This document shows, in pieces, positions 46,034 to 55,667 of a stretch of DNA of 64,000 nucleotides (its first letter is position 1; every line of letters starts with the position of its first letter). This DNA is from Myxococcaceae bacterium (lineage in GTDB: Bacteria; Myxococcota; Myxococcia; Myxococcales; Myxococcaceae). The position numbers and the translations under genes are program-made. Where the stretch lies: contig JAEUJQ010000092.1 in assembly GCA_016793095.1 (NCBI GenBank), forward strand, positions 62,001 through 126,000, in the 5' to 3' direction. The notes under the pieces are model-generated. The model made no database searches. It was not told where the DNA came from and saw only the letters and a list, made by a program, of their open reading frames with translations.

Positions 46034-48559
46034 ATGACGACCCTCGCGGCGCTGCTCCCGAAGAACGGCGAGCCGAAGCTCACGACCGACCAGGTGCTCG
46101 ATCGGTTCGTCACCTGGGTGAGCAGCACCGGCCTGTCGCTCTACGGCCACCAGGAAGAGGCCATTCTCGAGCTGCTGGGGAGCAAGCACGTCGTGCTCGC
46201 GACGCCGACGGGCTCGGGCAAGTCGCTGGTCGCCCTCGCCTTCCACTTCCTCGCGATGGCCGAGGGCAAGACGAGCATCTACACCTGCCCCATCAAGGCG
46301 CTGGTGAACGAGAAGTTCTTCGCGCTGTGCGACGCGTTCGGCGCCGAGAACGTGGGCATGATGACGGGCGACGCGGCCATCAACCGTGACGCGCCGATCC
46401 TCTGCTGCACGGCGGAGATCCTCTCGAACCTGGCGCTCAGGCAGCAGCGCATCGTGGCCGAGGCCGTGGTGATGGACGAGTTCCACTACTACGGCGACAA
46501 GGAGCGCGGCGTCGCCTGGCAGGTGCCGCTCATCTCGATGCCCGAGACGCAGTTCCTGCTGATGAGCGCGACGCTGGGCGACATGACGGCGATCTCCCAG
46601 TCGCTCACGGAGCTCACGAAGCGCGAGGTGGCGGAGGTGCGCAGCGCCCAGCGCCCGGTGCCGCTGGAGTTCTCGTACTCGGAGAAGCCGCTCCACGAGA
46701 TGATCCAGGAGCTGCTGCGGGCGACGCGCTCGCCGATCTACCTCGTCAACTTCACCCAGCGCTCCGCCGCGGAGCAGGCGCAGAACCTGATGTCGATCGA
46801 CGTCTGCACGAAGGACGAGAAGGAGAAGCTGAAGGCCTCGCTCGTCGGCGCGCGCTTCGACACGCCGTTCGGCAAGGAGCTGAGGCGCCTGCTCCTGCAC
46901 GGCATCGGGCTGCACCACGCCGGCCTGTTGCCCCGCTACCGCCGCCTCGTGGAGCGCCTCGCCCAGCAGGGCCAGCTCAAGGTGATCAGCGGCACCGACA
47001 CGCTCGGCGTGGGCGTGAACGTGCCCATCCGCACGGTGCTCTTCACCCAGCTCTGCAAGTTCGACGGCGAGAAGACGGGCGTGCTGTCGGTGCGCGACTT
47101 CCAGCAGATCGCCGGGCGCGCCGGGCGAAAAGGCTTCGACGACGTCGGCTACGTGGTGGTTCAAGCGCCGGCGCACACCATCGAGAACCTCAAGCTCCAG
47201 CAGAAGAAGGCCGAGGGGAAGAAGAACGTCACCCTGCAGAAGCCGCCGACGAAGGGCTACGCGCACTGGGACGCGACGACGTTCGAGCGCCTGCGCACCT
47301 CGCTGCCCGAGAAGCTCGAGTCGCGCTTCACCATCACCCACGGGCTCATCGTCAACCTGCTGCAGGCGTACGAGGGCGCGTCGGTCTCGGGCTACCGCCG
47401 GCTGGTCGAGCTCGTCGGCCTCTCGCACACGGGCGCGGGCACGCGGGCACGGCTGCTCAAGCACGCCCGCACGCTCCTGCGCGCGCTGATCGGCGCCGGC
47501 CTCGTCCTTCACGAGAGGCGCACCGCGACCGCGCCTCCCCTGCTCCGCGTCGCCCAGGGCCTGCAGCACAACTTCTCGCTCAACCACACGCTGTCGCTCT
47601 ACCTGGTGGAGACGCTCGCCGCGCTCGATCAGACGAAGGAGTCGTGGCCGCTCGACGTGCTGTCGCTGGTGGAGTCGATTCTCGAGAACCCCGACGTGGT
47701 GCTGTGGGCGCAGGTCGACGCCGCGAAGACGGCGAAGATCCAGGAGCTCAAGGCGCAGGGCATGGAATACGACCAGCGCATGGAGGAGCTCGAGAAGGTC
47801 ACGCACCCGAAGCCGAACGCCGAGTTCATCTACGGCACCTTCGACGAGTTCGCGAAGAAGCACCCGTGGGTGCAGCACGACAACGTGCGGCCGAAGTCGG
47901 TGGCGCGCGATCTGTTCGAGCGGTGCATGACGTTCCCCGAGTACGTGAAGGAGTACGGCCTGCAGCGCAGCGAGGGCGTGCTGCTCCGCTACCTGTCCGA
48001 CGCGTACAAGACGCTGCTGCAGAACGTGCCCGAGACGGTGCGCACCGAGCCGCTCGACGACATCGCCGCGTACCTGCTCACCACCATCAAGCACACCGAC
48101 TCGTCGCTGCTCGAGGAGTGGGAGGCGTTGAAGGAGGGCCGCGAGCTGGGCCTCGTCGTGCGCCCGGGCGAGGAGCTGCCGAAGCCGAAGAAGGACCTCG
48201 CGAAGGATCTGAAGGCGCTCACCGCGCGGGTGCGGGCCGAGGTGCACCAGCTCGTGAAGCTGCTCGCGAAGAAGGACTACGACGAGCTCGTCGAGCTGCA
48301 GCCGGAGTGGACCGGCGACCGGCTCGAGGCAGCGCTGGCGCCCTACTGGGCCGAGCGGCAGAGCATCGACACCACCCCGCGCGCGCGCCAGCCGCGGTGG
48401 ACGGTGCTGACGGAGGACGGGCCGCGCCGGTGGACGGTGAGGCACTCGCTGCTCGACGCCGAGGGCGAGCCCGACTGGTTCCTCGAGGGGCTGGTCGATT
48501 TGACGGACAAGGACGACGTCGATGGGGCGCTCGTGCAGTTGAGGCACCTGGGGCGATGA
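46034..48559 (+). CDS. Ski2-like DEAD/DEAH superfamily 2 RNA helicase with DUF3516
   Basis: 841 residues. Motifs: ATPTGSGKSLVALAF (Walker A), CPIKALVNEKF (Ia), CTAEILSN (Ib), MDEFHYY (DEVH-type box II), LMSATLGD (III), IYLVNFTQRSAAEQ (IV), SGTDTLGVGVNVPI (V), QIAGRAGRKGFD (VI). The C-terminal 330 residues match the DUF3516 region of bacterial Ski2-type helicases. RNA unwinding or decay role inferred. Start ATG 46034; the next gene overlaps its stop (ATGA). Confidence 0.9.
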   Translation: MTTLAALLPKNGEPKLTTDQVLDRFVTWVSSTGLSLYGHQEEAILELLGSKHVVLATPTGSGKSLVALAFHFLAMAEGKTSIYTCPIKALVNEKFFALCDAFGAENVGMMTGDAAINRDAPILCCTAEILSNLALRQQRIVAEAVVMDEFHYYGDKERGVAWQVPLISMPETQFLLMSATLGDMTAISQSLTELTKREVAEVRSAQRPVPLEFSYSEKPLHEMIQELLRATRSPIYLVNFTQRSAAEQAQNLMSIDVCTKDEKEKLKASLVGARFDTPFGKELRRLLLHGIGLHHAGLLPRYRRLVERLAQQGQLKVISGTDTLGVGVNVPIRTVLFTQLCKFDGEKTGVLSVRDFQQIAGRAGRKGFDDVGYVVVQAPAHTIENLKLQQKKAEGKKNVTLQKPPTKGYAHWDATTFERLRTSLPEKLESRFTITHGLIVNLLQAYEGASVSGYRRLVELVGLSHTGAGTRARLLKHARTLLRALIGAGLVLHERRTATAPPLLRVAQGLQHNFSLNHTLSLYLVETLAALDQTKESWPLDVLSLVESILENPDVVLWAQVDAAKTAKIQELKAQGMEYDQRMEELEKVTHPKPNAEFIYGTFDEFAKKHPWVQHDNVRPKSVARDLFERCMTFPEYVKEYGLQRSEGVLLRYLSDAYKTLLQNVPETVRTEPLDDIAAYLLTTIKHTDSSLLEEWEALKEGRELGLVVRPGEELPKPKKDLAKDLKALTARVRAEVHQLVKLLAKKDYDELVELQPEWTGDRLEAALAPYWAERQSIDTTPRARQPRWTVLTEDGPRRWTVRHSLLDAEGEPDWFLEGLVDLTDKDDVDGALVQLRHLGR

Positions 48560-49686
48560 TCCGCGGGTTCGTGCTCCATTCGCCGGGGCGCAGGCTGGCC
48601 TGGCTGTTGTTCCTGGCGATGGGCGCGGTGGCCGCGGCGTCGCTGGGGCACCTGGCGAAGCCCTCCTTCCTCGAGGGTGCTCAGGACCTGCCGGGCCTCC
48701 CGTTCGTCGCGCTCTCTCGCTGGGACTCGGGCTGGTATGGCGGGATCGCCGACAACGGCTATTGGCTGACGCCCGGGCAGCAGTCACCGGTCGCGTATTT
48801 CCCGCTCTACCCGCTCATCATTCGCGCGGTCGCGTGGCTGGGCGTGAACCGGTGGATCGCGGGGAGCCTCGTGTCGCTGGTCGCGGGGGTGAGCGCGCTG
48901 CTGGTGTTTCATCGGTGGCTGACGCGAGTGGCGCCGGCACAGGCGGCGACGGCCTGGCTCGTGCTCGTGAGCTACCCGTACGCCTGCTACCTGTACGGCG
49001 TCGTCTACTCCGACGCGCTGTTCCTGCTGCTGGTGGTGAGCGCGTTCGTCTCGCTGGAGGAGGATCGGCCATTGCTGGCCGCCGTCTTCGGAGCGCTGGC
49101 CACGGCGTGCCGGCCGGTCGCGCCCGCGCTGGTGTTGGGGCTCGTGGTGCGCAGCCTCGAGCGGCGGCGGAGCGCGGGGCTTCCGATTCGCGCGGTCGAT
49201 CTCGCGCCGGTGTTCGCGGGCCTGGGCCTCGGGGCGTACATGCTCTTCCTGCACCAGCGGTTCGGCGACGCGCTGGCGTTCGCGCACGTGCAGGACGCGC
49301 CGGGCTGGGGGAACACGCCGGGGTGGAGCGCGTGGCTCAAGGAGGAGTGGTTCCACCAGGTGGCCGTAGGCCACTGGACGGTGAAGCTACGGCTCGGGGC
49401 GCACGCGGTCGTGACGGTGGGGGCGCTCGCGCTGGTGCCGGCGGTGTTCCGGAGGCTGGGCTTTGGCTACGGCGTGTATTGCCTGATCGTGCTGGGCATG
49501 CCGGCGCTGGCGTCGAAGGACTTCCAGGGCATGGGGCGGTACGCGATCGCGGCGTTCCCGGTGCTGGTGCCGCTGGCCCAGTGGCTCGACGAGTGGAGCG
49601 GCGTGCGGGAGCTGCTGCTCGTCGCGCTGGCCGGTCTGCTCGCGCTCACCGCCGCCCTGTGGGGCACCGGCGCCTACGTGTCGTGA
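48556..49686 (+). CDS. Multi-pass PIG-V-like mannosyltransferase/GT39-type protein
   Basis: 376 residues with about nine membrane segments. SRWDSGWYGGIADNGYW followed by VAYFPLYPLIIRAV is the luminal acidic-loop signature of PIG-V-like mannosyltransferases, which use a polyprenyl-phosphate sugar. YPYACYLYGVVYSDALFLL fits the next helices. The ATG overlaps the helicase stop by 4 nt, although the two functions are unrelated; adjacency to the polysaccharide locus makes a role in surface glycan or glycoprotein assembly likelier. Confidence 0.83.
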   Translation: MIRGFVLHSPGRRLAWLLFLAMGAVAAASLGHLAKPSFLEGAQDLPGLPFVALSRWDSGWYGGIADNGYWLTPGQQSPVAYFPLYPLIIRAVAWLGVNRWIAGSLVSLVAGVSALLVFHRWLTRVAPAQAATAWLVLVSYPYACYLYGVVYSDALFLLLVVSAFVSLEEDRPLLAAVFGALATACRPVAPALVLGLVVRSLERRRSAGLPIRAVDLAPVFAGLGLGAYMLFLHQRFGDALAFAHVQDAPGWGNTPGWSAWLKEEWFHQVAVGHWTVKLRLGAHAVVTVGALALVPAVFRRLGFGYGVYCLIVLGMPALASKDFQGMGRYAIAAFPVLVPLAQWLDEWSGVRELLLVALAGLLALTAALWGTGAYVS

Positions 49687-49692
49687 GGCGCG

Positions 49693-51015
49693 TCAGCGGC
49701 GAAGCCGGTCCAGCGCCCTGGCCACGACAGGCGCCTTGGCGTTGAGCTCATCGCGGAGCCTCTTCCTGATGAACTTGCCCGTAGACCTGGGCAACTGCGC
49801 GAGCTCGGCCTCGAGCGCGGTGATGCGCAGGTTCTTCTTCCGCACCGTCTCCTCAAGAGCAAACAGCGTCCGCTCGCGCGACTCGAAGGCGGCCACCACT
49901 TCGGTCCACACGGGGGAGTCAGGCCCGGCGTTGCGCGCCTGGTCGAGCAGGGGCGCGACAAGCTCTTTCTTGTTGAGGGCGGAATGCGTCGCTTCCAGCC
50001 ACTGGCGCCCGTAGCGCAGGTCGGGCTCGAGATGGCAGCCCTCACCCCACTCGTTCCAGGCATTGATGAAGACGAACTGCCGCTCCTCGGGCAGCAGGAG
50101 CCGCGTCTGGTGCACGACCTGGTGCAGCCAGAATTGGTAGTCGAATTGGGTCGAGTTGATGAAGATGTGAGGGTTGTCCTGCCGCCGCGCCGTGTTGTCC
50201 CACGACGGCATCACGCCCCGGTACCGCTCGTAGTCGACGCGGGGCTTCGCGAGCGCCTGGGCCATCACCTTCAGGTAGTCCACGACGGCGCCGCGGAACT
50301 TCGGGTTGGTGAAAGCAGGAATCGGGTCGGGTTTGTTCTCGGGGCCGATCAGCTGATGCGGCGGGAACTCGACCGCCGCATCGAAGCCCCACGGGCGCGG
50401 GTCGTTGATCCCGTAGAACTGGACCGCGCAGAGGTGGAGCCCCGGGAAGCCAGCATCGGTCGCCAGCTTCCGCCACCGCGCTGCGGTTGCCTTCATGTCG
50501 GGGAAGAGGTCGACACGGTAGACGAGCAGCATCGGCTTGCCGCCCACCTTGATGTAGCGGCTGTCAGCGAACAGCGGCAGCAGGCTCTTGAGGAAGGCCG
50601 CGTCGTCTTCGGGCGAGTGCTTCTGCCCGAGCAGCACGTCCTTCTCCTTGCCGTCCCACGTTCTCGTCCAGTTCTCGTTGGCCCAACAGACGCAGTAGTT
50701 GAAGTCGATGTCCTTCGTCGCCGCGTACTGGTTCAGCGGTCGCTCGAGGATCCGCCGGCCCCCGAACCAGTAGTAGTAGAAGCAGAACCCGTAGAGCCCA
50801 TACTCCTTCGCCAGCACAGCCTGCTTGCGCATGACGTCCACGTTCCGCAGGTCGTAGTAGCCGAGCTCGCCCGGCACGTGGGGCTGGTAGTGCCCCTCGA
50901 AGTTCGGCTTGCCCTTCACCACGTTGGTCCACTCGGTGAAGCCCTTGCCCCACCACTCGTCGTTCTCGGGCACCGGGTGGTACTGCGGCAGGTAGAAGGC
51001 TATCGACTTGACCAT
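49693..51015 (-). CDS. WbsX-like (GH99-like domain) polysaccharide biosynthesis protein
   Basis: 440 residues. Opening VKSIAFYLPQYHPVPENDEW, WWGKGFTEWTNV, and later WANENWTRTWDG, WDNTARR, FINAWNEWGEGCHLEPD are the classic WbsX/GH99-like pattern found in O-antigen and capsule loci. The C-terminus adds a helical region with ERTLFALEETVRKKNLRITA coiled coil. Start ATG 51015 is four bases after AGGAGG and overlaps the stop of the upstream glycosyltransferase (TGATG); GTG 51018 is an alternative. Exact activity unknown; endo-glycosidase or transferase suggested by the fold. Confidence 0.9.
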   Translation of the reverse strand: MVKSIAFYLPQYHPVPENDEWWGKGFTEWTNVVKGKPNFEGHYQPHVPGELGYYDLRNVDVMRKQAVLAKEYGLYGFCFYYYWFGGRRILERPLNQYAATKDIDFNYCVCWANENWTRTWDGKEKDVLLGQKHSPEDDAAFLKSLLPLFADSRYIKVGGKPMLLVYRVDLFPDMKATAARWRKLATDAGFPGLHLCAVQFYGINDPRPWGFDAAVEFPPHQLIGPENKPDPIPAFTNPKFRGAVVDYLKVMAQALAKPRVDYERYRGVMPSWDNTARRQDNPHIFINSTQFDYQFWLHQVVHQTRLLLPEERQFVFINAWNEWGEGCHLEPDLRYGRQWLEATHSALNKKELVAPLLDQARNAGPDSPVWTEVVAAFESRERTLFALEETVRKKNLRITALEAELAQLPRSTGKFIRKRLRDELNAKAPVVARALDRLRR

Positions 51016-53417
51016 CACGCCTCCTCGTCTTCGTCGAAGACCCGGGGCATGCCGTTGGAGTGCCGCAACGAGAGGTTCGGGTTGAAGAACGGGTCGGTCT
51101 GACCGGTCCGCACCTTCAGCCGCTGCACCTGCTCTTCGGGGCGCGGGGCCTTCGAGAAGTGCAGCACGCGCGCGTGGGGCGTGTAGAGCACACGCAAGCC
51201 GTGGGAACGAACACGAGCACAGAGATCGAAGACGGCCGCAGAGTTGTCGATCTCAGTCGAGAAGCCGCCCACCTTCTCGAGCACCCGGCGAGACACCGCG
51301 AAACACGCCGGCGAGACCGCGAGGTAGTTGCGCGTCCAGTCGGGGCTGCCCATGGTCGTCCATTCGCCCGCATCGGCCATGTTCTCGAAGGGACGCACCA
51401 CGTCGCCACGAGCGCCAACCACCCAGCCCGCGTCCTGGATCGTGGAGTTCGGGTTCACGAGCTTCGGGCCAACCACGCCGATGCCCGGCCTCAACGCCTG
51501 GCCGACCAGCTCGCCGAGCCAGCCGATGTCGATGACGGCCGTGTCTTCGTGCATGAACACGTAGACGTCGGCCTCGTTCCCACGCCACGCAGCCTCGTAC
51601 ATCGCCCCGATGTTCACGGGCCCGTTCCACTGAAGGTGGCGTGCGTTCGCCGTCGGGAACTTCGAGACGATGCACAGCTCGTGATCCTCCCAGGCGGTGT
51701 TCTCGAGGCCTTCCTTGAGGTGCGCGACCTTCGAGCTTCCGGCGACGACCACCATCGCGTGCGCGCGCTGCACCTCGTAGGAGATCTTGTAGTGCGTAGG
51801 GAAAGGCGACTGGATCGTGCCGCGCTCACCGCACCGCTCGAGGTGATCCGCGAGTGCACGGATGCCCGCCATCGCCGCCTTGGGCTTGTTCGCGACGTTC
51901 GAGGCGGTGGAGTCGGGGGTCGCGCGCCAGTGGTACAGCACCTCAGGGATGTGGCCCACCGACTTCGAAACCTCGCTCATGCGCAGCGCGAGATCGTAGT
52001 CCTGCGAGCCATCGAACCCTGTGCGCACCCGGCCGACTTCCTCGACGAGCGAACGCTTCGCGACGAGGAAGTGACAGATGTAGTTGCAGGCGCGCAGGAG
52101 GTCGGGCGACCAGTCGGGCTTGAAGAAGGGCACGACCCGCCGCTCTGCGCTGTCGAGGCGATCTTCGTCGGTGTAGAGGAAGTCGGTCTCAGGGTGCTTC
52201 GCGAGGTACAGGACCACCTCGGCGAGCGCGTGCTCGGACAGGGTGTCGTCGTGGTCGAGGAACGCGACGTACTCGCCGGTTGCCATCGCCAGCGCCTCGT
52301 TGGTCGCCACGGCGATCCCGCCGTTCCGGGGCATCAGCCGCACGCGGATTCGCGGGTCAAGTTCGGCGAGCGACTCGACGAAGTACTGGGTCTCGGCGTC
52401 GGGGCTCCCGTCGTCGACGAGGCACAGCTCCCAGCGCTCGTAGGACTGCGCAAGGACGGAGTCGACGCACTTCCTCAGCACCGTGCGATCGGCGCGGAAG
52501 GTCGGCGTGATGACGCTGATCATGGGGCGCCACTCGAGGTCCGCGACCTGCTGGGCGGCCTGCCGGGCGCGGCGCGCTTCGCGGCTGAGGATCGTCGCTG
52601 GGTACCAGGCGCGACCGTCGTCCGGCTGCAGCGGCAGACCGAAGAGCGAGGTGAAGGTCCTGGTCACCGACTCGTTGAAGACCTGTTGCTTGCGCAGCAG
52701 CTCGACCCACATCGGGAAGGTGACTCTCGACAACCCTTTCATCTCTTCGGGCAGCGGGAAGCGCGACAGGCGCATCATCTCGCCGAGCGCAAAGTGCACG
52801 TCCGGACCAGGGCTGCCAACGCTCTCCTCGAGCAGCGTGAAGAGCAGCTCCATCGCGTGGGCGTTCCACTCACGCTGCTGCCTGAGTGCCGGGCCCATGA
52901 AGTGGGCGAGCACCGACGAGACCCCCCTGGGCTTGACCGCCTTGATGCGGTTCTGCAGCGCGCTGAGCGTGGACCGAACGTGGGTGGACAGGCCGACGCC
53001 GCTCGGAAACCGACCGTCGATGCTCCACACGACGAAGTCGAGGAGGTTCTGGTTGAAGTCTCTCTGAGGCTCGAGCAGCCGCGAGTGGGCTGGGCGCAGC
53101 CCCTCGGCCACCACCCGCTTGGTCGACGTCACCAGCGTGCCGACCGCCGCGCGATGCGAAGGCTTCACCTCGAGTCGCAGCAGGTCCCAGCTCGCGATCG
53201 CTGGCCAGATCGCCTCGTGCGGCGGCACGCGCGGCGCCATCACCCGCCGCTCGATCTCCTTGTTGATGAAGGCCAACAACCGCCGGCCGGCCGACAGCTC
53301 CTCGGTGCTCGCCAAACCCCGTGCGGTGAGCGTCTCGATGACGCGGCTGTGCACCTCAGCGAGGTGTCTGAGCTCACCGAGCCCGACACTCGGAGCGCGC
53401 GAGTCTTCAATTCCCAT
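51015..53417 (-). CDS. Large glycosyltransferase: helical module, canonical GT2, degenerate second GT2
   Basis: 800 residues. An N-terminal helical region of about 295 residues includes LEPQRDFNQNLLDFVVW, LRQQREWNAHAMELL and WVELLRKQQVFNESVTRTF. The first GT2 domain (about 297-530) is complete: ISVITPTFRADRTVLRKCVD, CLVDDGSPDAET, FLDHDDTLSEHAL, YTDEDRL. The second (about 560-780) keeps the fold (VGPKLVNPNSTIQDAGWVVG, LRVLYTPHARVLHF) but its donor-site segment reads YVFMHEDTAVID instead of L-N-N-D-I. Starts 11 nt inside the end of the small GT2 gene. Role: surface polysaccharide chain synthesis. Confidence 0.9.
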   Translation of the reverse strand: MGIEDSRAPSVGLGELRHLAEVHSRVIETLTARGLASTEELSAGRRLLAFINKEIERRVMAPRVPPHEAIWPAIASWDLLRLEVKPSHRAAVGTLVTSTKRVVAEGLRPAHSRLLEPQRDFNQNLLDFVVWSIDGRFPSGVGLSTHVRSTLSALQNRIKAVKPRGVSSVLAHFMGPALRQQREWNAHAMELLFTLLEESVGSPGPDVHFALGEMMRLSRFPLPEEMKGLSRVTFPMWVELLRKQQVFNESVTRTFTSLFGLPLQPDDGRAWYPATILSREARRARQAAQQVADLEWRPMISVITPTFRADRTVLRKCVDSVLAQSYERWELCLVDDGSPDAETQYFVESLAELDPRIRVRLMPRNGGIAVATNEALAMATGEYVAFLDHDDTLSEHALAEVVLYLAKHPETDFLYTDEDRLDSAERRVVPFFKPDWSPDLLRACNYICHFLVAKRSLVEEVGRVRTGFDGSQDYDLALRMSEVSKSVGHIPEVLYHWRATPDSTASNVANKPKAAMAGIRALADHLERCGERGTIQSPFPTHYKISYEVQRAHAMVVVAGSSKVAHLKEGLENTAWEDHELCIVSKFPTANARHLQWNGPVNIGAMYEAAWRGNEADVYVFMHEDTAVIDIGWLGELVGQALRPGIGVVGPKLVNPNSTIQDAGWVVGARGDVVRPFENMADAGEWTTMGSPDWTRNYLAVSPACFAVSRRVLEKVGGFSTEIDNSAAVFDLCARVRSHGLRVLYTPHARVLHFSKAPRPEEQVQRLKVRTGQTDPFFNPNLSLRHSNGMPRVFDEDEEA

Positions 53418-54327
53418 GGCGATCTCCGCTGAGGCTGCCGCCGATCATGGCGCCTTCGGGACGGTAGAAGGGCTCATCAACACCCTCCCACCCTGCGAGA
53501 TACGGCTGGTACGAATGCTCCTTCACGAAGACCTCATAGAAGACCGGCCAATGGTACGGCGATGGGGCGAGACGGTTGACGGGCCGACGGCGGGTGGCGG
53601 CCTTGAGGTACCGGCGCATCAGCTCGGGGCACTCCCTGGCAGCGACCTCACCCATCAGGGCGGTGAACGAGTTGGTCCCGTGCAACCGGTAGGCATACAG
53701 CCGGTCAGGCACGTAGACCGGCTCGGTCACCAGAAGAGACCGCAGGATGAAGTCCCAGTCGTGGACGAGCCGGTACGGGCGGAAGAGGCCGATCTCGTCG
53801 AGCAGGGCGCGCTTGAAGAAGAAGTTCCCGGTCGAGATGGCGACGTTGGACAGCACGAGCGCCCACCCGACGGTAGGGAACTGCTCGATGGCCGCTTGCT
53901 TGGCCGCGAGCTCGGCGGCGTAGTCGGACACGGCGCTGACGTCGACGCCGTGCTCATCCACGTACCAGACCCCGCTGAATCCGAAGCGGCCGCCAGCATC
54001 GCTCACCGCAGCCGCCATTCTCTCGAGGCGCTCGACGTGGAAGAGGTCGTCGGAGTTGCAGAGCGCGACCCACTCACCACGCGCGCGGCGCAGGCCCTGA
54101 TTGAGGGCTTCATGCGCGCCCTGGTTCGGCTGGCGGATGCGCACCACCTCGTGCTTCGCCGTGAACCGGAAGTCCTGAATGCGGGTCCACGTCTCGTCGG
54201 TCGAGCCGTCGTCGATGACGATCACCTCGAGCGGTCCCATCGTCTGAGAGTCGATGCTGCGCAGGCACGCCTCGACGTAGGCCTCATGGCGGTAGCAGGG
54301 CACGATGACTGAGACAGCGGGGCGCAC
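53407..54327 (-). CDS. GT2-family glycosyltransferase
   Basis: 306 residues from GTG 54325-54327, where the GT-A fold starts (AVSVIVPCYRHEAYVEACL). IDDGSTDETW (nucleotide site), LCNSDDLFHVERLER (metal-binding Asp pair), and VHDWDFILRSLL (catalytic base region) are typical of cytoplasmic GT2 enzymes that add one sugar to a lipid-linked glycan. The frame extends 34 codons upstream without conserved sequence. Acceptor and sugar unknown. Located between the frameshifted membrane gene and the large GT. Confidence 0.9.
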   Translation of the reverse strand: MRPAVSVIVPCYRHEAYVEACLRSIDSQTMGPLEVIVIDDGSTDETWTRIQDFRFTAKHEVVRIRQPNQGAHEALNQGLRRARGEWVALCNSDDLFHVERLERMAAAVSDAGGRFGFSGVWYVDEHGVDVSAVSDYAAELAAKQAAIEQFPTVGWALVLSNVAISTGNFFFKRALLDEIGLFRPYRLVHDWDFILRSLLVTEPVYVPDRLYAYRLHGTNSFTALMGEVAARECPELMRRYLKAATRRRPVNRLAPSPYHWPVFYEVFVKEHSYQPYLAGWEGVDEPFYRPEGAMIGGSLSGDRHGN

Positions 54328-54337
54328 CGCCGGCCCC

Positions 54338-55595
54338 TTATTCTTCCCCGCCTGGTGACGCAACGCCCTCGGCTCGATCGGGCAGAGGCATGAACCAGCC
54401 CTCGGGCCAGATCTCGACGCGCGAAGCACCGCTCGAGCGCGCCTTCGAGAGCGCGGCGGGCCACGGCGGGCCGGGGATCGTCACGAAGAGCCCCGTGCCA
54501 GCCTGCAGGGCGCAGATCCACGCGAGCGACACCGAGAGCAACCGCTCGGCCCAGCGGGGACCGTGCGTCATGGCGACCGCTGTCAACACGAGCGTCGCGG
54601 GAACAGCGAAGTACCGGGCTCCTCCCAGCACAGACTCGAAGTCAGCAGCGGCCCCGTGCGGCGCAGCGACCGCGACGACTGCGACCACGAGGCCAGAGTA
54701 GAGGGTCAGCTGCGCTGGCCGCGAGCGGGCCGTGACCACTCGGAGCACTGCGAGCCCCAGCAGGACCAAGGAAACCAGCTGCAGAGCGACGCCGTTGAGC
54801 TGATCCGCCGCGGTGGACGACAAGGGCACCGCCACGAGGTGAAACCCGAGGACGCGCAGCCCCTCGACCACCTCTCCAGTGGCCGTTCTGCCTGGGCCCG
54901 TCATCACGAGCAGACCGAGTTGGCCAGCGGAGGCCAGAGCCAGGAGCGCAAACCGGCGCAGGTGTTCGGGCTCACGGGAGTGCCAGGCGACCAGCGCGAA
55001 CGCCGGCAGGAGAAGAGTGGCGGGGACTCCGCTGAGCCCGCACACGAAGGCGAGAGCCGCGGGCCACCACGAGACCCGAGCTGGGAGCAGCAAGACGAAC
55101 CGTGAAGTAGACCGCGTAGAAGTGTAGGTTGGCGGCGTTGGCGAGCGGCTCGGCAACCTGAGGCAGAGCGGAGCTGAGGGTGAGGAAGACAACGAGCGCG
55201 CGAACCTCGAGCACTCCCGACCGCCACAGCGTCGCTGCGGCGACGGGCACCAGCATCGCGACGAGCAGTGGGAGCCAGGTGAGCACTCGCGCCGCTGCTT
55301 CGAGCTCGACGAACGACGCCAACCAAGCCACGAGGTTCGTCCAGCCCTCGAGGTGACCGTGGTACACGAACCACAGGGTTTGATTCTCGATCATGGCGGG
55401 CAGGAAGACCGTCCCGTCCTCAGCCCAGATGCGACCGGAGCCGAGGAAGAACCGGCACCGGTAGGCCAGCGCACAGCTCGACAGCAGCGCCGCGAGCGAG
55501 ACCAGGGCGGTAGCACGGGGCCGCTGGTTCTGGTAGGGCGCGGGAATCATGAGCCAGCGAGCGAGACTTTTCCTCTTCTTACTCACGGGCGACAT
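54338..55595 (-). pseudogene. Frameshifted multi-pass membrane protein of the polysaccharide locus
   Basis: Two overlapping minus-strand frames are halves of one gene. The first begins MSPVSKKRKSLARWLMIPAP, has IWAEDGTVFLPAM and YHGHLEGWTNLVAWLASF (an extracytoplasmic acidic loop as in GT-C transferases), and runs to NLHFYAVYFTV. The second continues naturally with FVLLLPARVSWWPAALAFVC and more membrane helices to a soluble end at 54338. Switching frames near 55095-55112 (one extra or two missing bases) would give about 415 residues with about ten helices. Either a real inactivating mutation or a sequence error. No homopolymer run explains it. Confidence 0.8.
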
Positions 55596-55667
55596 CGCTG
55601 GCGCGGACCTCGAGTGGCGTGGCGGTGCTTCGCCCTGTCAACGCAGGCCGTAATAGCAGGCACGATC

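Noticed and set aside
45953-48787. A 944-codon minus-strand frame opposite the helicase gene
   Set aside because: Opposite strand of helicase motifs that are complete in the plus frame.
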